DNA from: Methanobacteriota archaeon
GTDB lineage: Archaea; Thermoplasmatota; Poseidoniia; Poseidoniales; Poseidoniaceae
Length of the DNA: 12,884 bases
NCBI GenBank assembly: GCA_009936765.1
Contig: JAACDL010000144.1
Span: forward strand, 1-12,884
Direction of reading: 5' to 3'
In this document: positions 1-6,513 of the stretch, piece after piece
Numbering within the stretch: the stretch's first letter is position 1
How the letters are laid out: every line of letters begins with the position of its first letter
Notes under the pieces: generated by a model
What the model was told of the DNA's origin: nothing
Database searches by the model: none
Seen by the model: the letters and a program-made list of their open reading frames with translations, nothing else
Position numbers and translations under genes: made by a program

Positions 1-346
1 CATCCTTATCCCATGTGCAGTCAGATGTTGCAGCGTCTCCGCCTTCAACACATAGAGACGATACGCCTCCATCTACTACTATCGATACTTTCAGGTTAGC
101 CCAGTTTAGGCCGTCACCAGAAGTCATCTGAATGTGTACTAGATCATCTAGTCCGTCAGGTGACATATCGCCATTCGCATCTCTGTGACTGAATGTGTAA
201 GTGTCTAGTCCGCCGCCGGTGGATTCACCAGCTAGGCTAGATGCCCATACATACAGTACTCCAGCCAGAACTACAGTGATTGCAACCATTAGAATGGTAG
301 CGATAACTGGGCTGACTGCCTCATCGTTTCGGTTCTCGTTGTTCAT
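1..346 (-). CDS. Type IV pilin-like protein with archaeal Pilin_N leader (3' part off the window)
   Basis: About 115 residues are visible. After a short polar leader (MNNENRNDEA), residues 11-39 form one hydrophobic segment beginning VSPVIATILMVAIT, the hallmark of the archaeal pilin N-terminal domain (Pilin_N, formerly DUF1628). Known family members are processed by a prepilin peptidase and assemble through this helix into surface pili or related filaments. The following region is Gly/Asp-rich, and two cysteines near the visible end could form a disulphide in an extracellular domain. ATG at 346-344 is chosen because a strong AGGAGG lies 8 bases upstream. The gene is absent from simple ORF lists because it is cut by the edge. 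Whether it is a major or minor pilin, or another secreted protein using this leader, cannot be decided. Confidence 0.85.
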   Translation of the reverse strand, partial: MNNENRNDEAVSPVIATILMVAITVVLAGVLYVWASSLAGESTGGGLDTYTFSHRDANGDMSPDGLDDLVHIQMTSGDGLNWANLKVSIVVDGGVSSLCVEGGDAATSDCTWDKD

Positions 347-354
347 ATTTTTGT

Positions 355-374
355 CCTCCTCCCCCAAGCGGGGG
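355..374 (-). promoter_or_regulatory. Shine-Dalgarno of the pilin gene with abutting GC hairpin
   Basis: On the minus strand AGGAGG (360-355) precedes the pilin ATG. It is directly preceded by a perfect 5-bp stem, CCCCC (374-370), loop GCTT, GGGGG (365-361). The stem touches the ribosome binding site, so folding could affect access to it or protect the 5' end of the message. The sequence is seen directly; the role is inferred. Confidence 0.5.
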
Positions 375-397
375 ATATGCTCCCGACAGCAGCCAGA

Positions 398-405
398 GTA
401 TTTAG
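398..405 (-). promoter_or_regulatory. Candidate TATA box of the pilin gene
   Basis: The minus strand reads CTAAATAC here. An archaeal start site about 25 bases downstream would fall near 375, so the transcript would begin close to the CCCCC/GGGGG hairpin. No clear BRE is visible, so this is only a candidate. Confidence 0.3.
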
Positions 406-508
406 TCTCTCCGCCGCCTAAAGTCTAATTCAGGCCGAAAAAACGGGCTACTGCGCCAATGTCCACAACACTCCCCTATCATGAAAAGTAACACCGAACG
501 GAGTGGTA

Positions 509-523
509 CATACAATTTGTATG
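509..523. promoter_or_regulatory. Perfect palindrome, possible operator
   Basis: CATACAATTTGTATG has two perfect 7-base arms around one central base. The size and symmetry suit a dimeric helix-turn-helix regulator. It lies about 165 bases upstream of the pilin start. No second copy was noticed in the window, and no regulator can be assigned. Confidence 0.3.
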
Positions 524-763
524 CGCGAAAACACACGATTTCTATCTTCACTGATCCAATACATTACAAAACGATTCAGCCTTACGGCTAATTCGAGTAA
601 AAAGGTGAACAGGGTGAGAGCCAACGGAGAGGGGATGGGATGCACTCAACGGGAACTTCAACAGCCCTGTTCAATTCAGTCCCAAGGTGTCACGGCAAAT
701 AACCGTTTTGACATTTAATTCAATTATTGGCACTTTTCTGTAGAGATATGAATTATAATTAAA

Positions 764-1777
764 TCACTCAACAGTAAGAATCTCTGGCCCGCCTGAATGT
801 ACCATTACAGTATGTTCGAATTGACCTATCATGCCGCCATCTTGACAACCTAATGCGTGGTATGTTTCAAGGAACCTTATACTGATCAATTTCTTCACAA
901 GTGCATTCCACTTACTCTGTCTATTTGCTTCATCAGCATCAGGGAATGGCTTTTCGAGCATTGGGAACGCCCATCTTTCTGCGAAGGGAAGAGTTGAGTA
1001 GCGTTCCTCAAGGTTTCTAGCTAATTGTGCACCCAGAGGTTTCAATTGTTTACGAGATAGCGCCTTCCTCCACAAACCCTTACTTGTTACTCTGTAAATA
1101 TTTGATGAGTTTCTTTCGCCTATGTTTCGAATCAGACCGCTATCTCCGGTCGTATTGAATGGCTCAACAGCATATACACTTCCTTCCTCTACAACGCCCC
1201 TGAACCCCGGGTTCTCTGCTCCGCAAGCATATGATGGGACGCTTACTCCAGCATGCAGTTCCCATGGCTTTAGTTGGTGACCACATAGGTTGCGAATTGG
1301 CTGGAATCCAGCATCAATAGTTGGCTGAGCCGCTGCGGCTCCTACTTTGTACCAAGGAGTGCCAGGGTGTAACATCTCTACCGCAGCATCTCTAGAGTCT
1401 CTTGATGCTTTGATCTGGTCAGTATGCTTACCCTTGTTGCCAACTTCCAAAGTCAATGCATTATCTCCGATATGGCCGTTGATGTGAACTCCGACATCTA
1501 GTTTGACTAGATCTCCGTTCTCAAACACCATATCTCTCTCCCAGCCTTCAGGAGCAATCGCTCCATGGTCGGTTGTGTAATGAGCAGCAAGGTCATCGAC
1601 TGCAATTGTGACTGGGAATGCCGGATTTCCGCCATTACGTCTTATGAATCTCTCAGCAGTTTGGATGACAGAATCCCAAGTTTTGCCCACGGTGATCTCT
1701 TCGCGCATTGCTTCTAGAGTTCTACGAGCAACATGGCCCGCATCGTGCCAATACTTTAGGCTGGAATCGTCCACCAT
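764..1777 (-). CDS. map: Methionine aminopeptidase, type 2
   Basis: This 337-residue cytosolic metalloprotease removes the initiator Met from nascent proteins when the second residue is small. All five dinuclear-metal ligands of the pita-bread fold are visible: D94 (KLDVGVH), D105 (GDNA), H167 (CGHQL), E205 (EPF) and E321 (QFEHT). The substrate-binding His corresponds to H66 (AAHYT). The insert between about residues 225 and 300 is the helical subdomain that marks type 2 enzymes, as found in archaea and in eukaryotic MetAP2. It is somewhat longer than the usual archaeal length of about 295. The ATG at 1777-1775 lies inside the end of the upstream synthase gene (22-base overlap), implying translational coupling. 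It is the last gene of the minus-strand block. Confidence 0.95.
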   Translation of the reverse strand: MVDDSSLKYWHDAGHVARRTLEAMREEITVGKTWDSVIQTAERFIRRNGGNPAFPVTIAVDDLAAHYTTDHGAIAPEGWERDMVFENGDLVKLDVGVHINGHIGDNALTLEVGNKGKHTDQIKASRDSRDAAVEMLHPGTPWYKVGAAAAQPTIDAGFQPIRNLCGHQLKPWELHAGVSVPSYACGAENPGFRGVVEEGSVYAVEPFNTTGDSGLIRNIGERNSSNIYRVTSKGLWRKALSRKQLKPLGAQLARNLEERYSTLPFAERWAFPMLEKPFPDADEANRQSKWNALVKKLISIRFLETYHALGCQDGGMIGQFEHTVMVHSGGPEILTVE

Positions 1778-2337
1778 GTCATCACGTCAGAGGGAGGTAC
1801 AACGCCCTCTCTCATAACGGTTAGCCTCCAGCCCCGAGTCTCAGATTCGTCTACTTCTAACCGGATAATTGTACTTCCACGGCCATTTGGGCAGGTTCCC
1901 GGAATAAAATCGCCCACTCCTAGTATTTTTGCAGCAATTTCGGTATCACATTCAGAATCTTCTCCAGATTCGTTTGCGCTTGTCGCAGTTATTGGCCCGT
2001 ATTCCTCTGCAAGTTTTACAGCAGCCGGATGAGAGAACACTCTGATTGCAACTTGATTGCCGCCAAGCCGTGAGTCTAATTCATTAATTGCAGGAAGGAT
2101 AGTTGTAATTCCTCCTTGGATGAATTGATCTAACATCATAGGTAGGAATTCAGGGATCTTAACAAGCGACGAGGCTTGTTGTAATGTTGCAACGCCTAAA
2201 CTAACAGGCATATCTTCAGTGCGAGACTTTGTAATGAATAGATTATCTAATCCCTCAGAGGTAGGCATGCATCCTAATCCAGGCAGCGTAGATGTTGGGT
2301 ATACAACCAATCCACCTGCTTCCAGGCGATGCTTCAT
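1756..2337 (-). CDS. Threonylcarbamoyl-AMP synthase, YrdC/Sua5 type
   Basis: This 193-residue single YrdC domain is expected to make threonylcarbamoyl-AMP from threonine, bicarbonate and ATP, the first step of the t6A37 modification of ANN-decoding tRNAs; KEOPS then transfers the group. Visible signatures are the N-terminal VVYPTSTLPGLG strand-loop, the K37-x-R39 motif with P44 (KSRTEDMPVSLG), TSANESG at 119-125, and the late GSTIIRLE segment. The usual PGP before the T-x-x-L strand reads QGGITTIL, a mild departure. There is no C-terminal Sua5 domain, although many archaeal homologues have one. The start is 3 bases after the preceding stop, and the 3' end overlaps map by 22 bases, so the three small genes are surely co-transcribed. 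A distant YciO-like paralogue with another substrate is possible. Confidence 0.88.
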   Translation of the reverse strand: MKHRLEAGGLVVYPTSTLPGLGCMPTSEGLDNLFITKSRTEDMPVSLGVATLQQASSLVKIPEFLPMMLDQFIQGGITTILPAINELDSRLGGNQVAIRVFSHPAAVKLAEEYGPITATSANESGEDSECDTEIAAKILGVGDFIPGTCPNGRGSTIIRLEVDESETRGWRLTVMREGVVPPSDVMTWWTIPA

Positions 2338-2340
2338 CTT

Positions 2341-2616
2341 TCACACCTTTACCCATTCAGTGACATGACTTTTCGCAATCTGTGCAGCCAAGTCCTTGTC
2401 TTCAGTTTTCACTAACAACTTACCACTCGGGTAGAGTGTTAATTCAGCAGGACCCGAGAATGTCCAAGCAAGCCGGGTTCTGATACCAATGGTATATCCT
2501 GCTGCTTCAATATTCATGCCTACAGGTTCGAGCTCAATTCCGTCAATGCCCCGAACTTCTATTTGCCAGGCAGACTTGTTGCCACACAATTCCATTACAA
2601 ACGAATCATCAGACAA
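2341..2616 (-). CDS. Small conserved-looking protein of unknown function
   Basis: This is a 91-residue soluble protein I do not recognise. It is probably all-beta at first (WQIEVRGIDGIELEPVG, then RTRLAWTFSG), then has a strand-turn-strand (LTLYPSGKLLVKTED) and a C-terminal helix (LAAQIAKSHVTEWV). This pattern loosely recalls half a TBP-like fold or the small KEOPS subunit Pcc1, but no diagnostic residues support either. The start is a TTG at 2616-2614, chosen because a perfect GAGGTGAG lies just upstream and overlaps the stop codon of the preceding gene; an ATG seven codons later is the alternative. It is wedged between the Pro-rich protein gene (9-base gap) and the threonylcarbamoyl-AMP synthase (3-base gap), so it is clearly part of the operon. 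A role near tRNA modification is only a guess. Confidence 0.75.
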   Translation of the reverse strand: MSDDSFVMELCGNKSAWQIEVRGIDGIELEPVGMNIEAAGYTIGIRTRLAWTFSGPAELTLYPSGKLLVKTEDKDLAAQIAKSHVTEWVKV

Positions 2617-2625
2617 TTCCTCACC

Positions 2626-3819
2626 TCACAAATCTGTACTTTCCTGCATCTCAGGTTTGGCAGGCGGGATAGATGGTGGGCCCGCTGGCGGACCTGCCGG
2701 TGGCCCACTTGGAGGAGATGGCGGTCCTGGAGGTCCTTTCGGTGGTGAAGGAGGACCTGCGGGAGGACCTGCTGGCGGACCTGCTGGTGGACCAGTAGGC
2801 GGGTTTGTTGGAGGAGTAGGCGGTCCACTTGGAGGCGATGGCGGCCCGGGTGGGCCTTTTGGAGGAGAAGGAGGTCCCGCAGGAGGGCCAGTTGGTGGAT
2901 TTTTAGGAGGAGTTGGCGGGGGAGTTGTAGGCCCACTCGGAGGCTTGGGAGGACTAGGTGGACTACTTGGGGGAGAGGGCGATGGAGTGGTTGGCCCGCT
3001 TGGAGGAGTAGGTGGACTTACCACCGAATTAAGTGGAGTAAGCGGAGTTGCAGAAGGACTTACAGACGGCAGAGCAACATTCTCTGAAGCAGGTTCTAAT
3101 GCAGCGTAGTCTCTGACAGAAGGTGATGATCTAACATGTGCAAGAAGTGGGTCCTCAGATCGAGATGGCTGAGGAAGAGGCGCTTCTCTAACTGGATTTG
3201 AATTGAGAATTGGGGCATCGAGTGCTCCTTGGCTAGATGTTGCAGTTAGTCCAGTAGACAATTCGGCAAGGTCTGTTTTGATTAATGTCTCTCCACCTAA
3301 CGAATTTTCAGCTGCATATGAGGTCATTTGTACCTTGGTGGGGTCAATCATTTCCCTTTCTTTGATATTTCCAAAGTCACCTAGGTGGTTATCAAATGCC
3401 CCTGAGAACAACGAAGAGCCAATGTTGCTGGCTAATTTGCGGCCTTGAGTCACACTGTATTCGAAATCGAAGGCATAAGGACCCATCTTAATTTCATCAG
3501 AAGAGCCTCTCAGAACAAATGTCCATTCTCCAGAATCAAGAGGGAACTCAAATGTCCAATCTCTTTGGACGCCAGGGCCTAAGCTTGTAACTCCCTCAAT
3601 CGATGGAAACTTTTGACCAGTATTGGTAATCACACTGACATCGAGGCCACCCATTGGAACAGGCGCTTCGTTAGTAATCGAGACATTCGCAACTATGACA
3701 TCTTCGTCATCATCGTTGATGTCCATTTTGATAGTTAGAACTTCTGCTTGCAACGAACCACTATTTCCGGAAGTTGGTACACTCATGTCGCTCGCCTGAC
3801 TTGCGACTAACGCAGCCAT
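2626..3819 (-). CDS. Protein with beta-sandwich-like head and Pro/Gly-rich repeat tail
   Basis: About 397 residues, in three parts. Residues roughly 25-120 alternate hydrophobic and polar residues like an Ig/FxLYD-type beta-sandwich (AEVLTIKMDINDDDEDVIVA, later GEWTFVLRGSSDE). Residues about 120-265 are a low-complexity linker. The last 130 residues are Pro/Gly-rich, mostly proline pairs separated by A, G, S, T or K, with only one PPP. Glycine spacing is irregular, so it is not a collagen triplet repeat. The start is uncertain. ATG at 3819 lies 26 bases after the RDD gene stop; ATG at 3786 and a TTG at 3885 (overlapping the RDD gene) are alternatives. I see no convincing signal peptide or membrane helix. 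The neighbouring RDD gene suggests an envelope context, but no function can be named. Confidence 0.75.
   Translation of the reverse strand: MAALVASQASDMSVPTSGNSGSLQAEVLTIKMDINDDDEDVIVANVSITNEAPVPMGGLDVSVITNTGQKFPSIEGVTSLGPGVQRDWTFEFPLDSGEWTFVLRGSSDEIKMGPYAFDFEYSVTQGRKLASNIGSSLFSGAFDNHLGDFGNIKEREMIDPTKVQMTSYAAENSLGGETLIKTDLAELSTGLTATSSQGALDAPILNSNPVREAPLPQPSRSEDPLLAHVRSSPSVRDYAALEPASENVALPSVSPSATPLTPLNSVVSPPTPPSGPTTPSPSPPSSPPSPPKPPSGPTTPPPTPPKNPPTGPPAGPPSPPKGPPGPPSPPSGPPTPPTNPPTGPPAGPPAGPPAGPPSPPKGPPGPPSPPSGPPAGPPAGPPSIPPAKPEMQESTDL
2650..3018 (-). repeat. Pro/Gly-rich coding repeat region with a 120-base duplicated block
   Basis: The region encodes the tail of the preceding entry. Blocks 2701-2760 and 2821-2880 are exactly 120 bases apart and encode the same 20 residues. 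They differ at 12 of 60 bases, and every difference is at a third codon position. This repeat is conserved at protein level and is old enough for silent sites to have drifted. Confidence 0.85.
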
Positions 3820-3845
3820 ACTTGAAGACAACCATGTCGAGAGTG

Positions 3846-4400
3846 TTAGATTAGCCCACTGCGAGTTTCCACAGGGAGCGACCAATCAACAGCAGCAACA
3901 GTATGGTTTGCTAAGTCAATCGGGCTTCTTTTGGTTTCATGAGTGTATATTTTGAAAACATCCCAAAGGCCGAATAAAACTCCAAACAAGGGAATGACAT
4001 ATTTTGTTTTGTGAGCGGCCCTTCGACCCCAATGTGCCTCCCCTAGTAGACTACCATCGTCATGAACAATTGCGATTCTCATCGCTCTCTGACCCAACGA
4101 TCTTCCGTAATTCCGACCGGTGTACTTGAAGTAAAGCCAGTAGAAGGTGAGATGCATGATCCATGTTGCTAGAACATACCCTGCTTGTTGGGTAACCAGT
4201 AAATCAACCGCCACCAGGTATAGGAAGAAAGTACCACTTGTGGGTAATGCAACCAATAATGTAATCAGAAAAGCATCGAGACTTATGGCCACAATTCGCT
4301 TCCAAATTGGAGCGATTAACATCCCTTCTGGAGAAGTAGCCGCAATGGCTGCTTGAGCCATTGTTCCGGGCTTGTGCACGCTTACAGGTGAGTCCGCCAT
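3846..4400 (-). CDS. RDD family membrane protein
   Basis: This 184-residue protein has three to four hydrophobic segments (about residues 38-70, 75-92 and 134-150). RDD signatures are R35 and D42 in the first segment (KRIVAISLDAFLITLL), the loop GRSLGQRAMRIAIVHDDGS at about 99-117, and D162 near the end in SPIDLANHTVAAV. RDD proteins are small integral membrane proteins, generally of uncertain function; some are proposed transporters. The N-terminal 28 residues are polar and Pro/Ala-rich. No Shine-Dalgarno precedes the ATG, but a TATA-like CCTTTCAAAGG lies about 25 bases upstream, which fits a leaderless transcript. It is followed by the Pro-rich protein gene and preceded, 36 bases away, by the helicase stop. 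Confidence 0.85.
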   Translation of the reverse strand: MADSPVSVHKPGTMAQAAIAATSPEGMLIAPIWKRIVAISLDAFLITLLVALPTSGTFFLYLVAVDLLVTQQAGYVLATWIMHLTFYWLYFKYTGRNYGRSLGQRAMRIAIVHDDGSLLGEAHWGRRAAHKTKYVIPLFGVLFGLWDVFKIYTHETKRSPIDLANHTVAAVDWSLPVETRSGLI

Positions 4401-4419
4401 GGCGGGGGGTTGGGTCGCG

Positions 4420-4430
4420 CCTTTGAAAGG
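4420..4430 (-). promoter_or_regulatory. Candidate TATA element for the RDD gene
   Basis: The minus strand reads CCTTTCAAAGG, an 11-base dyad centred 25 bases upstream of the RDD start codon. No Shine-Dalgarno is present between them, which supports a leaderless message starting at the ATG. Confidence 0.4.
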
Positions 4431-4436
4431 ATGTGC

Positions 4437-6389
4437 TCAAGAATTGACAACATGCCATGCCATGAGATTGGACTCAGATATCCAATCAAGCCAACTTGCC
4501 CACGTTGGGTCATTACGCAAAGTTCTGTCATCTCCAATAACAATTAGACCGCGTTTTGCTCTTGTGAGCGCTACGTTTAATCGGCGATAATTGGACAAGA
4601 AACCGACTTTACCTGCATCGTTTGCCCTTACAGTTGATAGCACAATAATTTCCTTTTCCCGGCCTTGATATCCGTCAACAGATTTCACTTCAAGTCCTTC
4701 AATAACATCGTCTACCATACTTCGAATCAGTCTTACTTGGCCAGCATATGGTGATATTACTCCAATATCCTCTGGTGTTAAGTCACCAGGTGCCAGCAGG
4801 TCATTGACAACCTGCACAACTATTGCGGCTTCATCCATATTCGATCTTGACGATCCTGACTCTTCTTCGATCTCAGATCCATGAACCGGTACAAACGCTA
4901 CAGGTTTATCCCAATCTGGCCATAAAAATCCAGCCACTGGCGGTCTATCGGATGAAGAGCAGCCGTCTTCTAATTTATTCTCATAAAACCTAGAAGACGG
5001 AAATTCACGAATCGTAGGATGCATTCTGTATTGCGTGGTTAACATGTGAGCGGGAAGTCCATTGGATAGCAGACGCTCGAATAGCGGAATATCCAATCCG
5101 CCTTCTTCAGCACTGCGGCTAGTTACTGTTGGTGGTAATTGACGATGGTCTCCAACAAGGATTAGTTGTCTAGCACCTTTCACAATAGGTACTAACGCAG
5201 AAGGTTCAGTAGCTTGGGTAGCTTCATCGATTAGTACAATGGAGAACTTTCGATTAGTCAGAGTGAAATGGCCGGCGCCAATATTTGTAGTACACAAGAC
5301 CTGAGCACTGGCTAAAACATCATCAGTTATTCTTTGTTCCAATTCTCTAATTTCGCGATAATTCTTGTTTATATCGCGGTGCGCTAAACCCTTATCTTTA
5401 CCCTTCAAGTCGTGGAGTTTGGACCTCATGCCTTCGGTCTCTTCACGTATGAAAGCAATCTCATCTTGCTTTGGGTGACTAGAAACTTGGGCATCTAAAG
5501 TGGCTTCTCTAAGACTTTCACGAACCTTAACAGGCCTACCAAGTCTGATTGCTTTAACATCTAAATCAAGCAAACCTTCTAGCAAGTTGTCAACGGCGAC
5601 ATTTGATTCAGCACAAGCCAGTATCGGGCCACGCCCCATCTCTATCAATGCGCTTAGTAGATGCACTGCCGTATGGGTTTTTCCTGTACCCGGCGGGCCT
5701 TGAATCATGGTCAATCTTTGCCCCACAGCAGTTTCAATAGCCTCTGCCTGACTATCATCTAAAAGCATCCCTTTCAAATTAACAGGGCGGATTTTTTGTC
5801 CATGAATTTCAGGAGGCCTTTGCGCTGAGGAAACTAAATCATGAGGCTGACAAAGTAACAAGTCTCTCAATACTGTTCCACCATCACCTTCAGTTGAGTG
5901 GAATGAAACCAATGCTTCATGCATACGATCATGTGCTACTCTATTGGCACCACGGTCCAATCTCCACCCGCCTTTACGCAAATCTCCAGGTTTATCTTTT
6001 GCCACAATTCTAATTCTGCGATTATTTCGATCCAATACTACACCTTCGATGACTTTCTCACCCCAAGGTCTTGCTCTGGAAATAATCACCATGTCGCCGT
6101 GGCCAAAGCGGTGGAACGGTAGTGAACCCCCGCCTCTTGCTTCGAATACAAGAATAGGGTCTCCAAAGAACCTACCCGATGTTCTACCTACTAGATCGAA
6201 TAATGCAAGACCTGCGCCAAGCATCTTCTGTTTCGACCAATTCTTCCATCTCTCTTCCACTTGATTCAATTCATCTTCAAGTTCAATGCCGATGAGGTTG
6301 GTAAAACATTGAAAGTGGTCCTGTGACTTCCTCCATTTTGCCTCATGTGCAACACTTGTTGCCCTTTTACCATTAGAGCGGGTGCTCAT
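4437..6389 (-). CDS. SF1B helicase of the UPF1/IGHMBP2 type
   Basis: This 650-residue protein should be an ATP-driven 5'-3' RNA/DNA helicase. The motifs appear in order: Q-motif glutamine Q214 (LDDSQAEAI), Walker A GPPGTGKT at 231-238, motif II DEAT at 388-391, GDHRQLPP at 413-420, QYRMHP at 453-458, VDGYQGREKE at 571-580 and NVALTRAKR at 605-613. Residues about 30-150 precede the helicase core and look beta-rich, matching the 1B barrel region of IGHMBP2/UPF1. About 290-360 is charged and helical, matching the 1C insertion. There is no C-terminal zinc finger or R3H domain. ATG at 6389 is chosen because GGAGGGGTG precedes it and a good TATA box lies upstream; the longest frame would start at 6446, before that TATA box. 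Nucleic-acid substrate and cellular role cannot be read from the sequence. Confidence 0.93.
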   Translation of the reverse strand: MSTRSNGKRATSVAHEAKWRKSQDHFQCFTNLIGIELEDELNQVEERWKNWSKQKMLGAGLALFDLVGRTSGRFFGDPILVFEARGGGSLPFHRFGHGDMVIISRARPWGEKVIEGVVLDRNNRRIRIVAKDKPGDLRKGGWRLDRGANRVAHDRMHEALVSFHSTEGDGGTVLRDLLLCQPHDLVSSAQRPPEIHGQKIRPVNLKGMLLDDSQAEAIETAVGQRLTMIQGPPGTGKTHTAVHLLSALIEMGRGPILACAESNVAVDNLLEGLLDLDVKAIRLGRPVKVRESLREATLDAQVSSHPKQDEIAFIREETEGMRSKLHDLKGKDKGLAHRDINKNYREIRELEQRITDDVLASAQVLCTTNIGAGHFTLTNRKFSIVLIDEATQATEPSALVPIVKGARQLILVGDHRQLPPTVTSRSAEEGGLDIPLFERLLSNGLPAHMLTTQYRMHPTIREFPSSRFYENKLEDGCSSSDRPPVAGFLWPDWDKPVAFVPVHGSEIEEESGSSRSNMDEAAIVVQVVNDLLAPGDLTPEDIGVISPYAGQVRLIRSMVDDVIEGLEVKSVDGYQGREKEIIVLSTVRANDAGKVGFLSNYRRLNVALTRAKRGLIVIGDDRTLRNDPTWASWLDWISESNLMAWHVVNS

Positions 6390-6435
6390 TCTTCGCACCC
6401 CTCCTTTCTCGGCCATGACAAAACGGTAGCACTGC

Positions 6436-6443
6436 TTGTATAG
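6436..6443 (-). promoter_or_regulatory. TATA box of the helicase gene
   Basis: The minus strand reads CTATACAA, close to the archaeal consensus. Transcription about 25 bases downstream would start near 6414, leaving a leader of about 25 bases that carries the GGAGGGGTG ribosome site before ATG 6389. This also argues against the upstream in-frame ATGs at 6446 and 6416. Confidence 0.55.
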
Positions 6444-6513
6444 CACGCTGTCGGTGCTCGGGAATAGGTGAGGCTTAACAACGAAATGAGTCGCCGAATA
6501 TCTGCTGGTGACG

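Larger units (their letters stand above)
347..763. other. Intergenic region between pilin and methionine aminopeptidase genes
   Basis: No convincing coding sequence is present. Short open frames at 448-645 (minus) and 503-718 (plus) lack family signatures and a ribosome binding site. The region holds the pilin promoter side, a 15-bp palindrome at 509-523, a 9-bp inverted repeat (606-614 with 665-673) and an AT-rich stretch just after the aminopeptidase stop (about 751-763) where transcription could end. No tRNA, box C/D RNA or RNase P signature was recognised. Confidence 0.5.

Noticed and set aside
448..645. 65-codon minus-strand frame in the intergenic region
   Set aside because: It has no ribosome site and no domain pattern, and its codon content is unlike its neighbours.
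606..673. tRNA-like or RNase P-like RNA suggested by a TTCAATT loop and an inverted repeat
   Set aside because: The flanking bases cannot form a T-stem, no acceptor stem exists, and RNase P conserved blocks are absent.
2701..2880. Collagen-like triple-helix domain
   Set aside because: Glycine is not at every third residue; spacing alternates between 3, 4 and 7, so a collagen helix is not supported.
2489..3109. 206-codon Gly-rich plus-strand frame opposite the Pro-rich tail
   Set aside because: It is the mirror of the Pro codons: GGN read from the other strand gives Gly. Silent changes between the repeat copies fall at third positions of the minus-strand frame, supporting that strand.
6390..6446. 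Helicase start at 6446 (19 extra residues)
   Set aside because: The TATA box at 6436-6443 lies downstream of that start, and only ATG 6389 has a strong ribosome site.
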